A DNA stretch of 64,000 bases from Zoogloea sp044344315 (GTDB lineage: Bacteria; Pseudomonadota; Gammaproteobacteria; Burkholderiales; Rhodocyclaceae). The translations under genes were made by a program, and so were the position numbers. Below the pieces are notes generated by a model that saw nothing but the letters and a program-made list of their open reading frames with translations, was not told the origin of the DNA and ran no database searches. The stretch is from assembly GCF_044344315.1 (NCBI RefSeq), contig NZ_JBIJDC010000008.1, positions 8,184-72,183 of the forward strand, given 5' to 3'. Below, one piece after another: positions 50,809-61,500 of this stretch (position 1 is its first letter; each line of letters opens with the position of its first letter).

Positions 50809-53800
50809 ATGGCCCGCTTCTTCATTGACCGCCCGATCTTCGCCTGGGTCATCGCCATCGTGGTGATGCTGGCCGGTGCCCTGTCCATCAGCCGCCTGTC
50901 CCTGGAGCAATACCCCGACATCGCCCCGCCCAAGATCACCATCTCCGCCAACTACACCGGCGCCTCGGCCGAGACCATCGAGAACTCGGTGGTGCAGGTC
51001 ATCGAGCAGCAGATGAAGGGCCTGGACCACCTGAGCTACATGTCGTCGAACAGCAGCTCGGCGGGCAGTGCCCAGATCACCCTGACCTTCGAGGCCGGCA
51101 CCGACCCGGACGTGGCCCAGGTGCAGGTGCAGAACAAGCTCAAGCAAGCCGAGTCGCGCCTGCCCCAGATCGTGCAGAACCTGGGTGTGTCGGTGGCCAA
51201 GACCGGCACCGACTTCCTGATGATCGTGTCCATGGTGTCGGACAACCCGCGCACCACGGCCATCGACATCGGCGACTACATCGCCACCAGCCTGCTCGAT
51301 CCGGTGAGCCGGGTCGAGGGCGTGGGCGACGTGCAGGCCCTGGGTTCCGGCTACGCCATGCGCATCTGGCTCGACCCGGCCCGGCTGCAGAAGTACGCCC
51401 TGATGCCCGCCGACGTGAAGAGCGCCATCCAGGCCCAGAACACCGAAGTCACCGCCGGCCAGATCGGCGGCCTGCCGGCCCGCGGCGGCCAGCAGATCAA
51501 CGCCACCATCACCGCCCGCAGCAAACTGCAGACGCCCGAGCAGTTCGGCGCCATCGTCCTCAAAACCGGCACCGACGGCGCGGTGGTGCATCTCTCTGAC
51601 GTGGCCCGCATCGAACTGGGCGGCGAGAGCTACGACGTCAGCGTGCAGTACAACGGCAAGCCCTCTGCCGCCATCGGCATCAAGCTGGCCGCCGGCGCCA
51701 ACGCGCTGCAGACCGCCGACCGGGTGAAGACCAAGCTCGACGAGCTGTCGCGCTTCTTTCCGGCCGAGATGCAGATGAAGACCGTGGTGGCCTACGACAC
51801 CACGCCCTTCGTGCGCATCTCCATCGAGGAGGTGGTCAAGACCCTGATCGAAGCCATCGTGCTGGTGGTGCTGATCATGTACCTCTTCCTGCAGAACCTG
51901 CGCGCCACGCTGATTCCGGCCATCGCCGTGCCGGTAGTGCTGCTGGGCACCTTCGGGGTGCTGGCGGCCTTCGGTTACTCCATCAACACGCTGACCATGT
52001 TCGGCATGGTGCTGGCCATCGGCCTGCTGGTGGATGACGCCATCGTGGTGGTCGAGAACGTCGAACGCATCATGAGCGAGGAGGGCCTGTCGCCCCGGGA
52101 GGCCACCCGCAAGTCCATGGGCGAGATCACCGGCGCGCTGGTGGGCATTGCCCTGGTGCTGTCGGCGGTGTTCGTGCCCATGGCCTTCTTCGGCGGCTCG
52201 ACGGGGGTGATCTACCGTCAGTTCTCCATCACCATCGTGGCGGCCATGCTGCTGTCGGTGCTCGTGGCCCTGACCCTCACCCCGGCCCTGTGCGCCACCC
52301 TGCTCAAGCCCGGCCACGTGCATCGCACGGGCTTCTTTGCCTGGTTCAACCGCGGCTTCGACCGCAACAGCCGGCGCTACGAGGGCGGCGTGGGTGGCCT
52401 GCTGAAGCGCGGCGGCCGCGCGGCGGTGGTGTATGCCCTGCTGCTGGGCGCCCTTTCGGTACTGTTCATGCGCCTGCCCACCTCCTTCCTGCCGGAAGAG
52501 GACCAGGGCTTCGTGATCGCCATGGTCCAGCTGCCAGCCGGCGCCACCAAGGAGCGCACCACGGCAGCCGTCAGCGCCCTGGAGCAGTACATGCTGCAGC
52601 AGCCCGAGGTGGCCGGCCTGGTCAGCATCAACGGCATGGGCAACGGCGGCAACGCCCAGAACTCGGGCCGGGCCTTCATCAAGCTGAAGGACTGGAGCGA
52701 GCGCGAAGACCCGGCCAGCGCCGCGGCCGCCTTTGCCCGCCGCGCCACCCGCGACCTGTCGGCGGTGCGCGATGCGCAGATCTTCGTGATCCTGCCGCCG
52801 GCCATCCGCGGCCTGGGCAGCAGCAGCGGCTTCGACGTGGAGCTGCAGGACCTGGGCGGCATCGGCCACGACAGGCTGGTGGAGGCCCGCGAGCAGTTCC
52901 TGGCCCTCGCCGCCAGGGACCCGGCCCTCAGCAAGGTGCGCAAGAACGGCCTCGACGACACGCCGCGCTTCCACCTCGCCATCGACGACCAGAAGGCCGG
53001 CGCCTTCGGCCTGGCCATGGCGGACATCAACGACACCCTCTCCACCGCCAGCGGCGGCACCTACGTGAATGACTTCATCAACAAGGGCCGCGTGAAGCGG
53101 GTGTATCTGCAGGGCGACGCCCCCGCCCGTGCCATGGGCGAGGACCTGGCCAGCTGGTACGTGCGCAACGGCGACGGCGGCATGGTGCCCTTCTCGGCCT
53201 TCTCGGCCAGCCACTGGACCATGGGCTCACCCGTGCTTGAGCGCTACAACGGCATGTCGGCCTTCGAGATCGTCGGCGAGCCGGCCGAGGGCGTCAGCTC
53301 CGGCACTGCCATGGACGCCATCGAGAAGATCATCAAGCAACTGCCCGAGGGCATCGGCTTCGAATGGACGGGTCAATCCTTCCAGGAGCGCCTGTCCGGC
53401 GCCCAGGCCCCGCTGCTCTACGCCATCTCGGTGCTGGTGGTCTTCCTGTGCCTGGCGGCGCTGTACGAGAGCTGGTCCATCCCCTTCTCGGTGATGCTGG
53501 TGGTGCCCCTGGGCGTGCTCGGCGCGGTGCTGGCAGCCAGCCTGCGCGGCCTGTCCAACGACGTGTATTTCCAGGTCGGCCTGCTGACCACCGTGGGCCT
53601 GTCGGCCAAGAACGCGATCCTGATCGTGGAGTTTGCCAAGCAGTTGCAGGACGAGGGCGCCGGCCTCATCGACGCCACCCTGCAGGCCGTGCGCCTGCGC
53701 CTGCGCCCCATCCTGATGACCTCCCTGGCCTTCGCCCTGGGCGTGCTGCCCCTGGCCATCAGCACCGGCGCCGGTTCAGCGAGTCGTGTCGCCATCGGCA

Positions 53801-53952
53801 CCGGCGTGCTCGGCGGCATGATCAGCGCCACCGTGCTCGGCCTCTTCTTCATCCCGCTGGCCTTCGTGGCGGTGCGCCGGCTGTTCGCCCGCCCGGCCCC
53901 CACGCCCACCACTCCCACCACGCCCGCCATCACCTCCCAAGGAGCGCAATGA
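50809..53952 (+). CDS. RND multidrug efflux transporter (MexB/AcrB-like)
   Basis: A 1047-residue HAE1-family pump with 12 membrane helices and two large periplasmic loops. Proton-relay residues are visible: the paired Asp in GLLVDDAIVVVENVERIM and the Lys in LSAKNAILIVEFAKQ. It begins MARFFIDRPIFAWVIAIVVM, typical of AcrB. Full length. It exports hydrophobic compounds through the adaptor and channel encoded on either side. Confidence 0.96.
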   Translation: MARFFIDRPIFAWVIAIVVMLAGALSISRLSLEQYPDIAPPKITISANYTGASAETIENSVVQVIEQQMKGLDHLSYMSSNSSSAGSAQITLTFEAGTDPDVAQVQVQNKLKQAESRLPQIVQNLGVSVAKTGTDFLMIVSMVSDNPRTTAIDIGDYIATSLLDPVSRVEGVGDVQALGSGYAMRIWLDPARLQKYALMPADVKSAIQAQNTEVTAGQIGGLPARGGQQINATITARSKLQTPEQFGAIVLKTGTDGAVVHLSDVARIELGGESYDVSVQYNGKPSAAIGIKLAAGANALQTADRVKTKLDELSRFFPAEMQMKTVVAYDTTPFVRISIEEVVKTLIEAIVLVVLIMYLFLQNLRATLIPAIAVPVVLLGTFGVLAAFGYSINTLTMFGMVLAIGLLVDDAIVVVENVERIMSEEGLSPREATRKSMGEITGALVGIALVLSAVFVPMAFFGGSTGVIYRQFSITIVAAMLLSVLVALTLTPALCATLLKPGHVHRTGFFAWFNRGFDRNSRRYEGGVGGLLKRGGRAAVVYALLLGALSVLFMRLPTSFLPEEDQGFVIAMVQLPAGATKERTTAAVSALEQYMLQQPEVAGLVSINGMGNGGNAQNSGRAFIKLKDWSEREDPASAAAAFARRATRDLSAVRDAQIFVILPPAIRGLGSSSGFDVELQDLGGIGHDRLVEAREQFLALAARDPALSKVRKNGLDDTPRFHLAIDDQKAGAFGLAMADINDTLSTASGGTYVNDFINKGRVKRVYLQGDAPARAMGEDLASWYVRNGDGGMVPFSAFSASHWTMGSPVLERYNGMSAFEIVGEPAEGVSSGTAMDAIEKIIKQLPEGIGFEWTGQSFQERLSGAQAPLLYAISVLVVFLCLAALYESWSIPFSVMLVVPLGVLGAVLAASLRGLSNDVYFQVGLLTTVGLSAKNAILIVEFAKQLQDEGAGLIDATLQAVRLRLRPILMTSLAFALGVLPLAISTGAGSASRVAIGTGVLGGMISATVLGLFFIPLAFVAVRRLFARPAPTPTTPTTPAITSQGAQ

Positions 53953-55376
53953 TGAATCTGCGTACCCTAAGCCTCACCCTGCTGCTGGCCGGCCTGCTTG
54001 GCGGCTGCGCCACCCTTGCCCCCGACTACACGCGCCCGGCCGCCCCGGTGGACATGCGCTGGCCAACCACCACCACCGCCGCCGACCAGCCGGGCGTGGC
54101 AGATATCGGCTGGCGTGACTTCTTCGTCGATACCCGCCTGCACCAGCTGATCGGCATGGCCCTGGCCAACAACCGCGACCTGCGGGCCACCGCCCTGGCC
54201 ATCGTCAAGGCCCGCGCCCAGTACCGCATCCAGCGCGCCGAGCTGTTTCCGGCGGTGAGCGCCGACGCGGGCACCACCGCCCGCCGCACGCCGGGCGAGC
54301 TGTCGGGCAACGGCCAGGCCGTCACCAGCCGCAGCCACAACGTGGACCTGGGCATCGCCAACTGGGAGATCGACCTTTTCGGGCGCCTCCAGAGCCTGCG
54401 CGACCAGGCCCTGGAAACCTACCTGGCCAGCGAGGAAACCCTGCGCAGCACGCGCATCAGCCTGGTCGCCGAAGTGGCCGGCGCCTACCTGACCCTGTCG
54501 GCCGACACGGCCCTGCTGCAGCTGGCACAGGAAACCCTGACCAGCCAGCAGCGCAGCTACAGCCTCACCCAGAAGCGCGTCGAGCTCGGCGTGGGCACCG
54601 AACTGGACCTGCGCCAGATCGAGACCAGCGTCGAGACCGCCCGCCGTGACGTGGCCGCCTACACCGCCCAGGTCACCATCGACCGCAACGCGCTGGTGCT
54701 GCTGGTGGGCGCCTCGGTGCCGGACACCCTGCTCCCGCCCGCCGGGCTGGACAGCGTGACGGCCCTGCGCGCCCTGCCCGCCGGCCTGCCCTCCGCCGTG
54801 CTGCAGGAACGCCCGGACGTGCTCGCCGCCGAACGCCAGCTGCGCGCCGCCAACGCCAGCATCGGCGCCGCCCGGGCGGCCTTCTTTCCGAGCATCAGCC
54901 TGACCGCCACCGCCGGCACCGCCAGTACCAGCCTGGGCGGGCTGTTTGCGGCGGGCTCGGGCGCCTGGACTTTCATCCCCCAGGTGAGCCTGCCCCTCTT
55001 CAACGCCGGCGCCAACCGCGCCAACCTGCAGGCCGCCGAGGCCGACCGGGACATCGCCCTGGCCAGCTACGAAAAGACCATCCAGAGCGCCTTCCGGGAG
55101 GTGGCCGACGCCCTCGCCCAGCGCGCCACCCTGGACGCCCGCCTGGACGCCCAGCAGAAGCTGGTGGACGCCAGCGCCGCCAGCTACCGCCTGTCGGAAG
55201 CCCGCTATCAGAAGGGCGTGGACAGCTACCTCAGCGCCCTCGACGCCCAGCGCAGCCTGTACGCGGCGCGCCAGGGCCTGGTCAGCCTGAAGCTGTCGGC
55301 CGCCGCCAGCGCCGTCACCCTCTACAAGGTGCTGGGCGGCGGCGACCTGGAGCGCAGCGCAGCCGCCGCCCTTTAA
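53949..55376 (+). CDS. RND efflux outer-membrane channel lipoprotein (OprM-like)
   Basis: A 475-residue TolC-family lipoprotein: lipobox LLGGCATLAPDY, two repeated OEP domains (about 60-250 and 280-460) with WEIDLFGRLQSLRDQALETY and PQVSLPLFNAGANRANLQAAEAD. It ends in KVLGGG plus 11 residues. The start overlaps the pump stop by four bases (ATGA). It completes a tripartite exporter and, unlike the broken homologue at 45.5 kb, is intact. Confidence 0.95.
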   Translation: MMNLRTLSLTLLLAGLLGGCATLAPDYTRPAAPVDMRWPTTTTAADQPGVADIGWRDFFVDTRLHQLIGMALANNRDLRATALAIVKARAQYRIQRAELFPAVSADAGTTARRTPGELSGNGQAVTSRSHNVDLGIANWEIDLFGRLQSLRDQALETYLASEETLRSTRISLVAEVAGAYLTLSADTALLQLAQETLTSQQRSYSLTQKRVELGVGTELDLRQIETSVETARRDVAAYTAQVTIDRNALVLLVGASVPDTLLPPAGLDSVTALRALPAGLPSAVLQERPDVLAAERQLRAANASIGAARAAFFPSISLTATAGTASTSLGGLFAAGSGAWTFIPQVSLPLFNAGANRANLQAAEADRDIALASYEKTIQSAFREVADALAQRATLDARLDAQQKLVDASAASYRLSEARYQKGVDSYLSALDAQRSLYAARQGLVSLKLSAAASAVTLYKVLGGGDLERSAAAAL

Positions 55377-55430
55377 CCGGATCGCCTCCGTCTGATGCAT
55401 CGCCTGACGGTCGATGCGGCCTCTCCGCAG

Positions 55431-55610
55431 GGGGCGACTCGTAGGGGCGACTTGTAGGGGCGACTTGTAGGGGCGACTTCAGTCGCCCACCACGCGTCGA
55501 TCACAGGCATGCCGTCTGTCAAAGTCCGCGGGCGACTGAAGTCGCCCCCACAGTCCCTCCAGCCGCCCTCAGCGCCTCCAATAGACCCCGTCAGCTTCAC
55601 CCAGTGGGCG
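55431..55610 (-). repeat. REP-like palindromic element, copy D
   Basis: Same orientation as copy B. GTAGGGGCGACTT is tandemly repeated at 55441-55475 before GGGCGACTTCAGTCGCCC. The second palindrome lies at about 55530-55547, followed by the CAGCCGCCCTCAGCGCCTCC arm. Similarity to copy B continues to about 55675. It fills most of the 55377-55750 gap, directly before the broken ACP phosphodiesterase copy. Confidence 0.75.
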
Positions 55611-55750
55611 ATCCGGCCGAGGGAAACCAGGCCACCGCCAGCATCGGGTAAGCGACCGTTTCAGAGAGGACTTCAGCCCTCGCCGCAGACTCATGGACGC
55701 TGACTGCCTGGAATTCGGCCTGCCGCGCCCCCGCCTTAATCGGCAATTCC

Positions 55751-56170
55751 GTGAAGGGCCCGCTGCAAGCCCGACCGGCCTGGCTGGGTGCCGCGCTGGC
55801 CGACGGGGTGATGCTGCTCCGGCGCATCGACAGCTTCGCCGACACCCACCCGGCCTTCCGGCGCAGCCGGGCACGGGTGAGCGAAGTGCGCCGGCGCTTC
55901 GGCGGAATCATGGTGGACATGTTCTACGACCACTTCCTGGCCGTGCATTGGCAGCGCTTCAGCGCCGAGCCGCTGGTCGCCTTCACCACCGAAACCTACC
56001 GACTGATCAACGCCCACGACGCGCCCCTGCCGGCCAGCACCTGCTCGCCGACTTTGGTCGCACCGGCGAAGGTCCCCACCCCTTCACCCTGGCCAGCGTC
56101 TGAAACCCCAGCGACGGCCGGCGGCATCGGCGTGGGGCAAGGCATCGCCCTGGTGCTCGAACGGACGTGA
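55751..56170 (+). pseudogene. ACP phosphodiesterase (DUF479), truncated duplicate
   Basis: A 139-residue remnant closely matching the intact copy at 57.7 kb over its middle: RRIDSFADTHPAFRRSRARV, then VDMFYDHFLAVHWQRFSAEP and TTETYRLI. The first ~24 residues, including the MNYLAHALLAGP active-site start, are missing. After about LINAHDAPLPAS the similarity is lost. Stretches of about 60 bases are almost identical to the intact gene, implying recent duplication or gene conversion. Confidence 0.8.
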
Positions 56171-56370
56171 TCCGCACAAGGCAGGCGACGGGGCTACGCG
56201 CCAGGGCGGAACCCACGGCATTCCACCCGCAATCCTTGCAGCGAATCTGCCGTATATGCCCCGTCCCGTCATGGGTCAAGGAGCAATCCATGCCCGGGCA
56301 TGCCGCTCAGTTTCAGCTCCCGCTGCCGGGCTTGCGCTGAGCCGACAAAAGGGCCATGGACCAGAAAGTG

Positions 56371-56396
56371 CAACGACCCTCTATCGAGGGTCGTTG
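56371..56396 (-). terminator. Hairpin terminator after the glycine-rich gene
   Basis: An eleven-base perfect stem (CAACGACCCTC / GAGGGTCGTTG) with loop TATC, 33 bases past the stop of the - strand gene. The minus-strand tail (CACTTT) is only weakly T-rich. It shows nothing else between 56171 and 56428. Confidence 0.55.
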
Positions 56397-56428
56397 TTGG
56401 TTTCGAGAATCCAGCGTCGAGCTGCGGG

Positions 56429-57331
56429 TCAATCCTGCCCGCGACGTCGCATGACGACCAGCGTGCCAGCCGCCATCAGGCCCGACAGAATCATCATGCC
56501 CCACTGATTGAGGGAGGGAACAGCAACCGTCGCGTCGGGCCACGTGAAGCTCACCGAGCCGTTTCCGCCGCCAACCCCACCCGGGCCACCGTTGGTGCCG
56601 GCCGCGTAGCTGTCACCGCCGGTCGAACCGCCGGCACCACCCCCGCCACCGCCAAAAGCACCGGGGTCACCGCCGCCGCCACCGCCGCCGTAGCCACCAC
56701 CGCCACCGCCGCCAGTCGAACCGCCTGCGCCACCGGTACCACTCCCGCTGCCGATGCCTGCAACGGGAGCGAAAGCGGTACTGGCCCCGGCACCGCCGTC
56801 ACCACTGCCGCCCGCAGTCCCCCCCGGGGCGCCAGCCCCAGGAGCGCCACCAATACCGCCATTGCCGCCCGCACCACCGGCAGCCCCGCCACCGCCCGAG
56901 CCACCTGCTGCAGTCCCGCCGGCGGCACCGGCTCCACCGGCACCGAGATCGCCCGCGCCACCACCGCCACCCGCGATGATCAGGACCGGACTACCACCCG
57001 CCGTGCCCGTGATGTTGGTAGAACCGCCGCCCGCACCGCCGTTGGCGCCCGCACCGCCGCCACCGCCGACAAACAGCGTGAGCGTTTCCCCGCCGGTCGT
57101 GGTGAGCACCTTGGTGACCACCGCACCAGCACCACCGGCGGCAAATCCGTTGAAACTGCTGCCCGCCCCGCCCCCGCCGGTGGCGACGACGGTTACCGAT
57201 GTCACCCCGGCCGGTACCGTCCACGTGGTCGCTCCCGGAGTCGAGAAGCTGGCCGTCGCGCCATAGGCGCTGCTGATAGAAAACGCTGCCGCAAGGGCAA
57301 GCGTCAGGGGGATACACCGATTCAAAGTCAT
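56429..57331 (-). CDS. Exported glycine-rich protein with IPTL-CTERM sorting signal
   Basis: A 300-residue surface or secreted protein: signal peptide (LTLALAAAFSISSAYGA), a short beta-rich segment (TTWTVPAGVTSVTVVATGG), then about 190 residues of Gly-rich low-complexity sequence (GGGGGGYGGGGGGGDPGAF). The C-terminal signal is VPSLNQWGMMILSGLMA, followed by a helix and RRRGQD. That tail is the IPTL-CTERM pattern, recognised by an exosortase-like sorting system at the inner membrane. AGGAGA precedes the ATG at 57331. Probable envelope or matrix component. Confidence 0.88.
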   Translation of the reverse strand: MTLNRCIPLTLALAAAFSISSAYGATASFSTPGATTWTVPAGVTSVTVVATGGGGAGSSFNGFAAGGAGAVVTKVLTTTGGETLTLFVGGGGGAGANGGAGGGSTNITGTAGGSPVLIIAGGGGGAGDLGAGGAGAAGGTAAGGSGGGGAAGGAGGNGGIGGAPGAGAPGGTAGGSGDGGAGASTAFAPVAGIGSGSGTGGAGGSTGGGGGGGYGGGGGGGDPGAFGGGGGGAGGSTGGDSYAAGTNGGPGGVGGGNGSVSFTWPDATVAVPSLNQWGMMILSGLMAAGTLVVMRRRGQD

Positions 57332-57740
57332 ACGTTCTCCTCTTGTCCCAGCCGGGTGAAAAACCGTGAAAAAATTCCTCTTGATAGCGGCATAGCCACG
57401 AAGACCTTGAGCAGTCGAAAGGGATTTCTTGAACGTCATGCCCCCGTACCCAATCTCGGTGCACGGGTTGGCGAACGAAGATCGTTGATTGTGGGAGACG
57501 TCCGTCACCCTTCGGGCGTTGATCGGAGTCTGCCGACACATGGAGCCCCCCATCACCCCTCCGGCAGGTCAAGATGTGGTATCACCTTCAAAGCCCCTGG
57601 TGATCCTCGCAGGAGTGGGCGGAAGAATCTGCGCAAAGGCCGACACCTGGCCAGCAACACGCAGAGGAGAGGAAACTCACCCGGAGACACCCGCCTCTTT
57701 CCGACCGCATCCCGACACGACAGCGCCCCCCCAAGCCTCC
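57332..57740. other. Divergent intergenic region, no gene seen
   Basis: Lies between the glycine-rich gene (-) and the intact ACP phosphodiesterase (+) and should hold both promoters. I see no convincing small gene, no complete riboswitch consensus and no copy of the REP-like element. Confidence 0.5.
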
Positions 57741-58337
57741 ATGAACTACCTCGCCCACGCCCTCCTCGCCGGCCCCCTCGCCACCGATCGTGTCGGCGGG
57801 GTGGCCGGCGACTTCGTGAAGGGCCTGTTGCAACCCTGCCCCGCGTGGCTGGACCCGGCCCTGGCCGAGGGCGTGCGACTGCACCGACGCATCGACAGCT
57901 TCGCCGACACCCACCCCGCCTTCCGGCGCAGCCGGGCACGGGTGAGCGACACAAGAAAGCGCTTTGGCGGCGTACTGGTGGACATGTTCTACGACCACTT
58001 CCTGGCCGTGCACTGGCACCACTACAGCCCCGACCCCCTGACCGACTTCACCGCCGAAACCTACCGCCTGCTCGCCACCCGGCTCGACGCCCTGCCCGCC
58101 CCCTTCGCACCAGTCTTTGCGCGCATGGCCGCCCACGACTGGCTGGGCAGCTACCGCGACACCGCCAACGTGGCCCTCGCCCTCGACCGCATGGCCCACC
58201 ACCGGGCCCGCCAACCCAACCCCCTGGCCGGCGCTGGTGAGGAGTTGCTGGCGGCTTACCCGGGGTTTGAGGCGGATTTTCTGGATTTCTTTCCGGATGC
58301 GCTGGTGTTTGCGGACGAGGTACGCCGGCGGCGGTGA
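57741..58337 (+). CDS. acpH: ACP phosphodiesterase (AcpH, DUF479), intact copy
   Basis: A 198-residue HD-like hydrolase that removes phosphopantetheine from acyl carrier protein. All family motifs are present in order: MNYLAHALLAGPLATDRVGG, GDFVKGLL, GVRLHRRIDSFADTHPAF, DMFYDHFLAVHW, and a C-terminal FLDFFPDALVFADEV. It is followed by about 175 bases without a gene, then the convergent NACHT-like gene. The truncated sister copy lies 1.6 kb upstream. Confidence 0.9.
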   Translation: MNYLAHALLAGPLATDRVGGVAGDFVKGLLQPCPAWLDPALAEGVRLHRRIDSFADTHPAFRRSRARVSDTRKRFGGVLVDMFYDHFLAVHWHHYSPDPLTDFTAETYRLLATRLDALPAPFAPVFARMAAHDWLGSYRDTANVALALDRMAHHRARQPNPLAGAGEELLAAYPGFEADFLDFFPDALVFADEVRRRR

Positions 58338-58512
58338 GGGGACTCAACGGCCCTGAACAGGGCCATTCACGAACCCGGGATCCCTCGGCCAATACAGCAC
58401 AGTCATGGTTGGCGTCAGCTAACCGGCCCGAACTCGGGCTCGACTTCCGGTTGTCGAAGGCGGGGAAGATGAGGGCCTTGGCGAGTAAGAGTCCGCATCT
58501 CCGAAACGGTCT

Positions 58513-61500
58513 CTACCTGCTTGCAGGCCAACTGACGTCCAGAACCCGAATAAATATGCGCCGCCTCTCTTCCGGATTGAGCAGCGCCTCAAGGCGGGTC
58601 TGAAACTCATCCGGCGAAACAGGCTTCTTGCCTCCGTCCCTGCTTGCGGGCAAATCACCCTTGCCAAACCAAAGAACCAGATAAACCCCGTAACCCGCGG
58701 CTTTGGTCGTGCTCGCATACTGAGCCATCAATTGCGTTCGCACTGCAGCCCATAGCTCCCGGTTGTCGTCGCGCTTGATCTCCAAAGGTAGTTGGAACTC
58801 ATTTCGATAAGAAATGAGGATGTCGGCTCGCTTGTCATTGGCACAATCGCCTTCCGGTTGGCAATCGATACCGAAAGGCCCCAATGCGAAGCGAAGTCGC
58901 GTCAGCAATACGTCGCGGCAGAGATTCTCTTCGCGCTTGCCGGTCGGCTTGCCGCTTTCGACATTCCAGAAAGCGCGAAAGCCATCGTCGTTGTCACGCC
59001 GGATTTTGTTAGCGATCTGGTCTAGGACATCGAGCGTCAGAGCGGCCAAGTCGGTCATATTAGCCGGCCCCTGATTGGCCAGCACGCTGGCCACGCTTTG
59101 CAGGGACGGAAAACGGAAAGCACCTTCACGCTGCTTCAGTTGAAGCTGATACCTAGCATTGTCCAGCGCATATTTCAGTTTTCCCAACGCGGGAACGGCG
59201 AGCAAGCGATCAATCTCCCGTGCCGCCTCCTGGGTAGCCAGGGCTCCGAGACGAGTCACCATCGCGTGGACATTTTCCCCCAACTGCATGGGCCCCGTGA
59301 CAAGGCCTGAACGACGTTCCAGTTCGGCGTGCGGTGCAAGCAATTCGATTAGCCTGCTTAGTGTGACCGCTGACAATTGGTAGTCATTGTTCAAACCACT
59401 GTACCGATCGCTGACAAAGGCGCACAGGTGACTGGCACGGACCCAAGCCTTGCCGATGTATTGCCAAAGCTCGGATTCATACTGCGGCGGATCAATCAAC
59501 ATGCCGGCGGTCAGCCAATAGACCTTTTGGGGAACGTCCATCGCTTTCGAAGCCAACTTCCGCCCCAGAAGTCCCTTCAGCTGTGTGGGGACGTAACGCA
59601 AGGCAGCCTTCAGGAGATTATCGAGATACGACAACTGAACGGATTTAATGCGAACCGGAAAGCTCGTCAGCAAGGGGATGACCGCCAGCTCTGCCACCGC
59701 CTGATAGTCGGCGTCGTTGGCGAGCACATACAGACCGTAGACGTAGTCTTGCCTGGCCTTGAGGGTTGCGGCGGCATAGATGACCAACACCTCCGCCACC
59801 AAGGCTGGGCGGGTGCGCACGAGATATGAGAACCATGCCGGCTCATTTCCGGCGCCATAGGTCAGGCGGAAAGCCAGCATAAGACGCAGTTGCTCTTCGC
59901 TCAGGCAATCGACGAATGATTCCCCAGCGCGCCAACGCAACTCCATGCCAACCAGACAGGGATTGCGGATGTAATGTTCAGTCCGCTTGGTGCTGAGATC
60001 GACGATTTCCTCCACGGTAGGGAGATCACTGCGCTCTGGGCAATGGAAGAATCCGGCCTCGGCGGCCTCCAGTACCTCTCGGCCGTTGTCGCAATAGCTG
60101 TCGAATCTCTCCTGCACCGTGCTGCCATGCGTATTGAAGTAGTGATCCAGCCACACCCCTGCTAACTCGTGCATGACGCCCGGCGGTGCGGTGCCGTTTT
60201 GAATTGTTTCCAGGTGCCTGGATATGGCGATGGCCTTGCCGCGTTTTTGCCCCGCGCTTTCAAGTTTGCGTGTTTTCGCTCTGACTGCCTCTTCCTGACG
60301 CCATTCGGGAATCTCCCAAGCCAGCATCGAATCCAGCCAATGCCTGCGTCCGGGATTGGCCTCGCCCCAGGCCTCGATCTTCTCCAGCGATAAGTCAGCG
60401 CAACCGATTCCGAACATCAAGGCGCGAACGGCTTCATATAGATGTTGCTCAGCCAATCCATCATGGATTGTCAGAGATGCCTGCTCAAGATGCCACAAGC
60501 CGATGTCGTCAGGTGGTGGTGCACCGTGGAGCCGGTGCTCTTGATTGAACAAACAGAGCCTGATGTGCTCCGCTGATTCGCAGTGCCGATAGCAGAGTCC
60601 GAGGATCGCCTTGTAGCGCTGGGGACGAGCGCCAAGCCAGGAGGAAATCGACTGCCGGTGTTCGCTCTCCCACCGGCTTTCTCCATCCCGGTCGGCGCCT
60701 ATACCCAGCCACGCATACAGCCGTTCGTCACCAATATGGTCGCCATGGATCTGGAGCGCTCGGCTGAGGAGGGCTCCGAGCATTCGATACCAATCGAAGC
60801 GCAAAGCCATTTCATCGGACACCACCAAGTCGGTACGTCCGGCAAGTTGGTCGAGCAGAATCGGCAAGTCGGCTTCCGGGGCCGACCTCGGAAGGATGTA
60901 TCGCCAGAATGTTGCGTAACGGCCCCCGACGAGCTTGCGCTCCTTCGGTGGATGCAAGTAGCCAAGTAGTTCTTTCGCGGGGATTTGCCCCGGATACAGC
61001 GCAGCCAACAGAACGCCGGTCAGTTCGTCGTCGGCCTCGCTACCCTGTCCGAAGCGAAGCGTATCCAGCAAAGCGATTGATTCGTCGGCTGAAGGCGAGT
61101 GCCTCAACCAGGTTTCGAGTGCTTGCCGTCGAATTCCGGGCCACCGGCCAGGGTCAAGGACAATCGCCTTGAGCGCCGGCCCCAACCCGGGAATCGGTTC
61201 AGCTTCGCCTAGAACATCCAATACACAGGCTGTCATCGACTGACTGGCATCGTCCCGTTTCTGTCGTCCCAGGATGGCGGCGAAGTCATTCGTCAGTCCC
61301 TCGTCCGCCAGCGCACCGAGTTGTCTGACCGACGGAATCTCCCAACGATAGTAGATCTGCGCTTCTGCCTCCCGCTGCAAACCGATAAGCAAGCCGCGCT
61401 TATCGATTGCAGACATTGGCTTCACATCGCCATAGAGGATGACGGTAAGCGGATCGGCGTCGATTAAACGCTGTCGTGCTGCTTGGCAATGCAAGGCCAA

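Noticed and set aside
49555..53214. Very long open frame antisense to the RND efflux genes
   Set aside because: It mirrors the codon pattern of real genes on the other strand, is rich in Gly/His/Val repeats without any domain, and overlaps genes of certain identity. Similar antisense frames across the window were rejected for the same reason.
56560..57200. Short-period repeats as CRISPR or tandem satellite
   Set aside because: The periodicity comes from glycine codons in one long reading frame; there are no constant repeats with unique spacers.
57332..57480. c-di-GMP (GEMM) riboswitch in the leader of the glycine-rich gene
   Set aside because: Some hairpin potential and a GGCTATGCCGC stretch are present, but the conserved GEMM core segments are not found.
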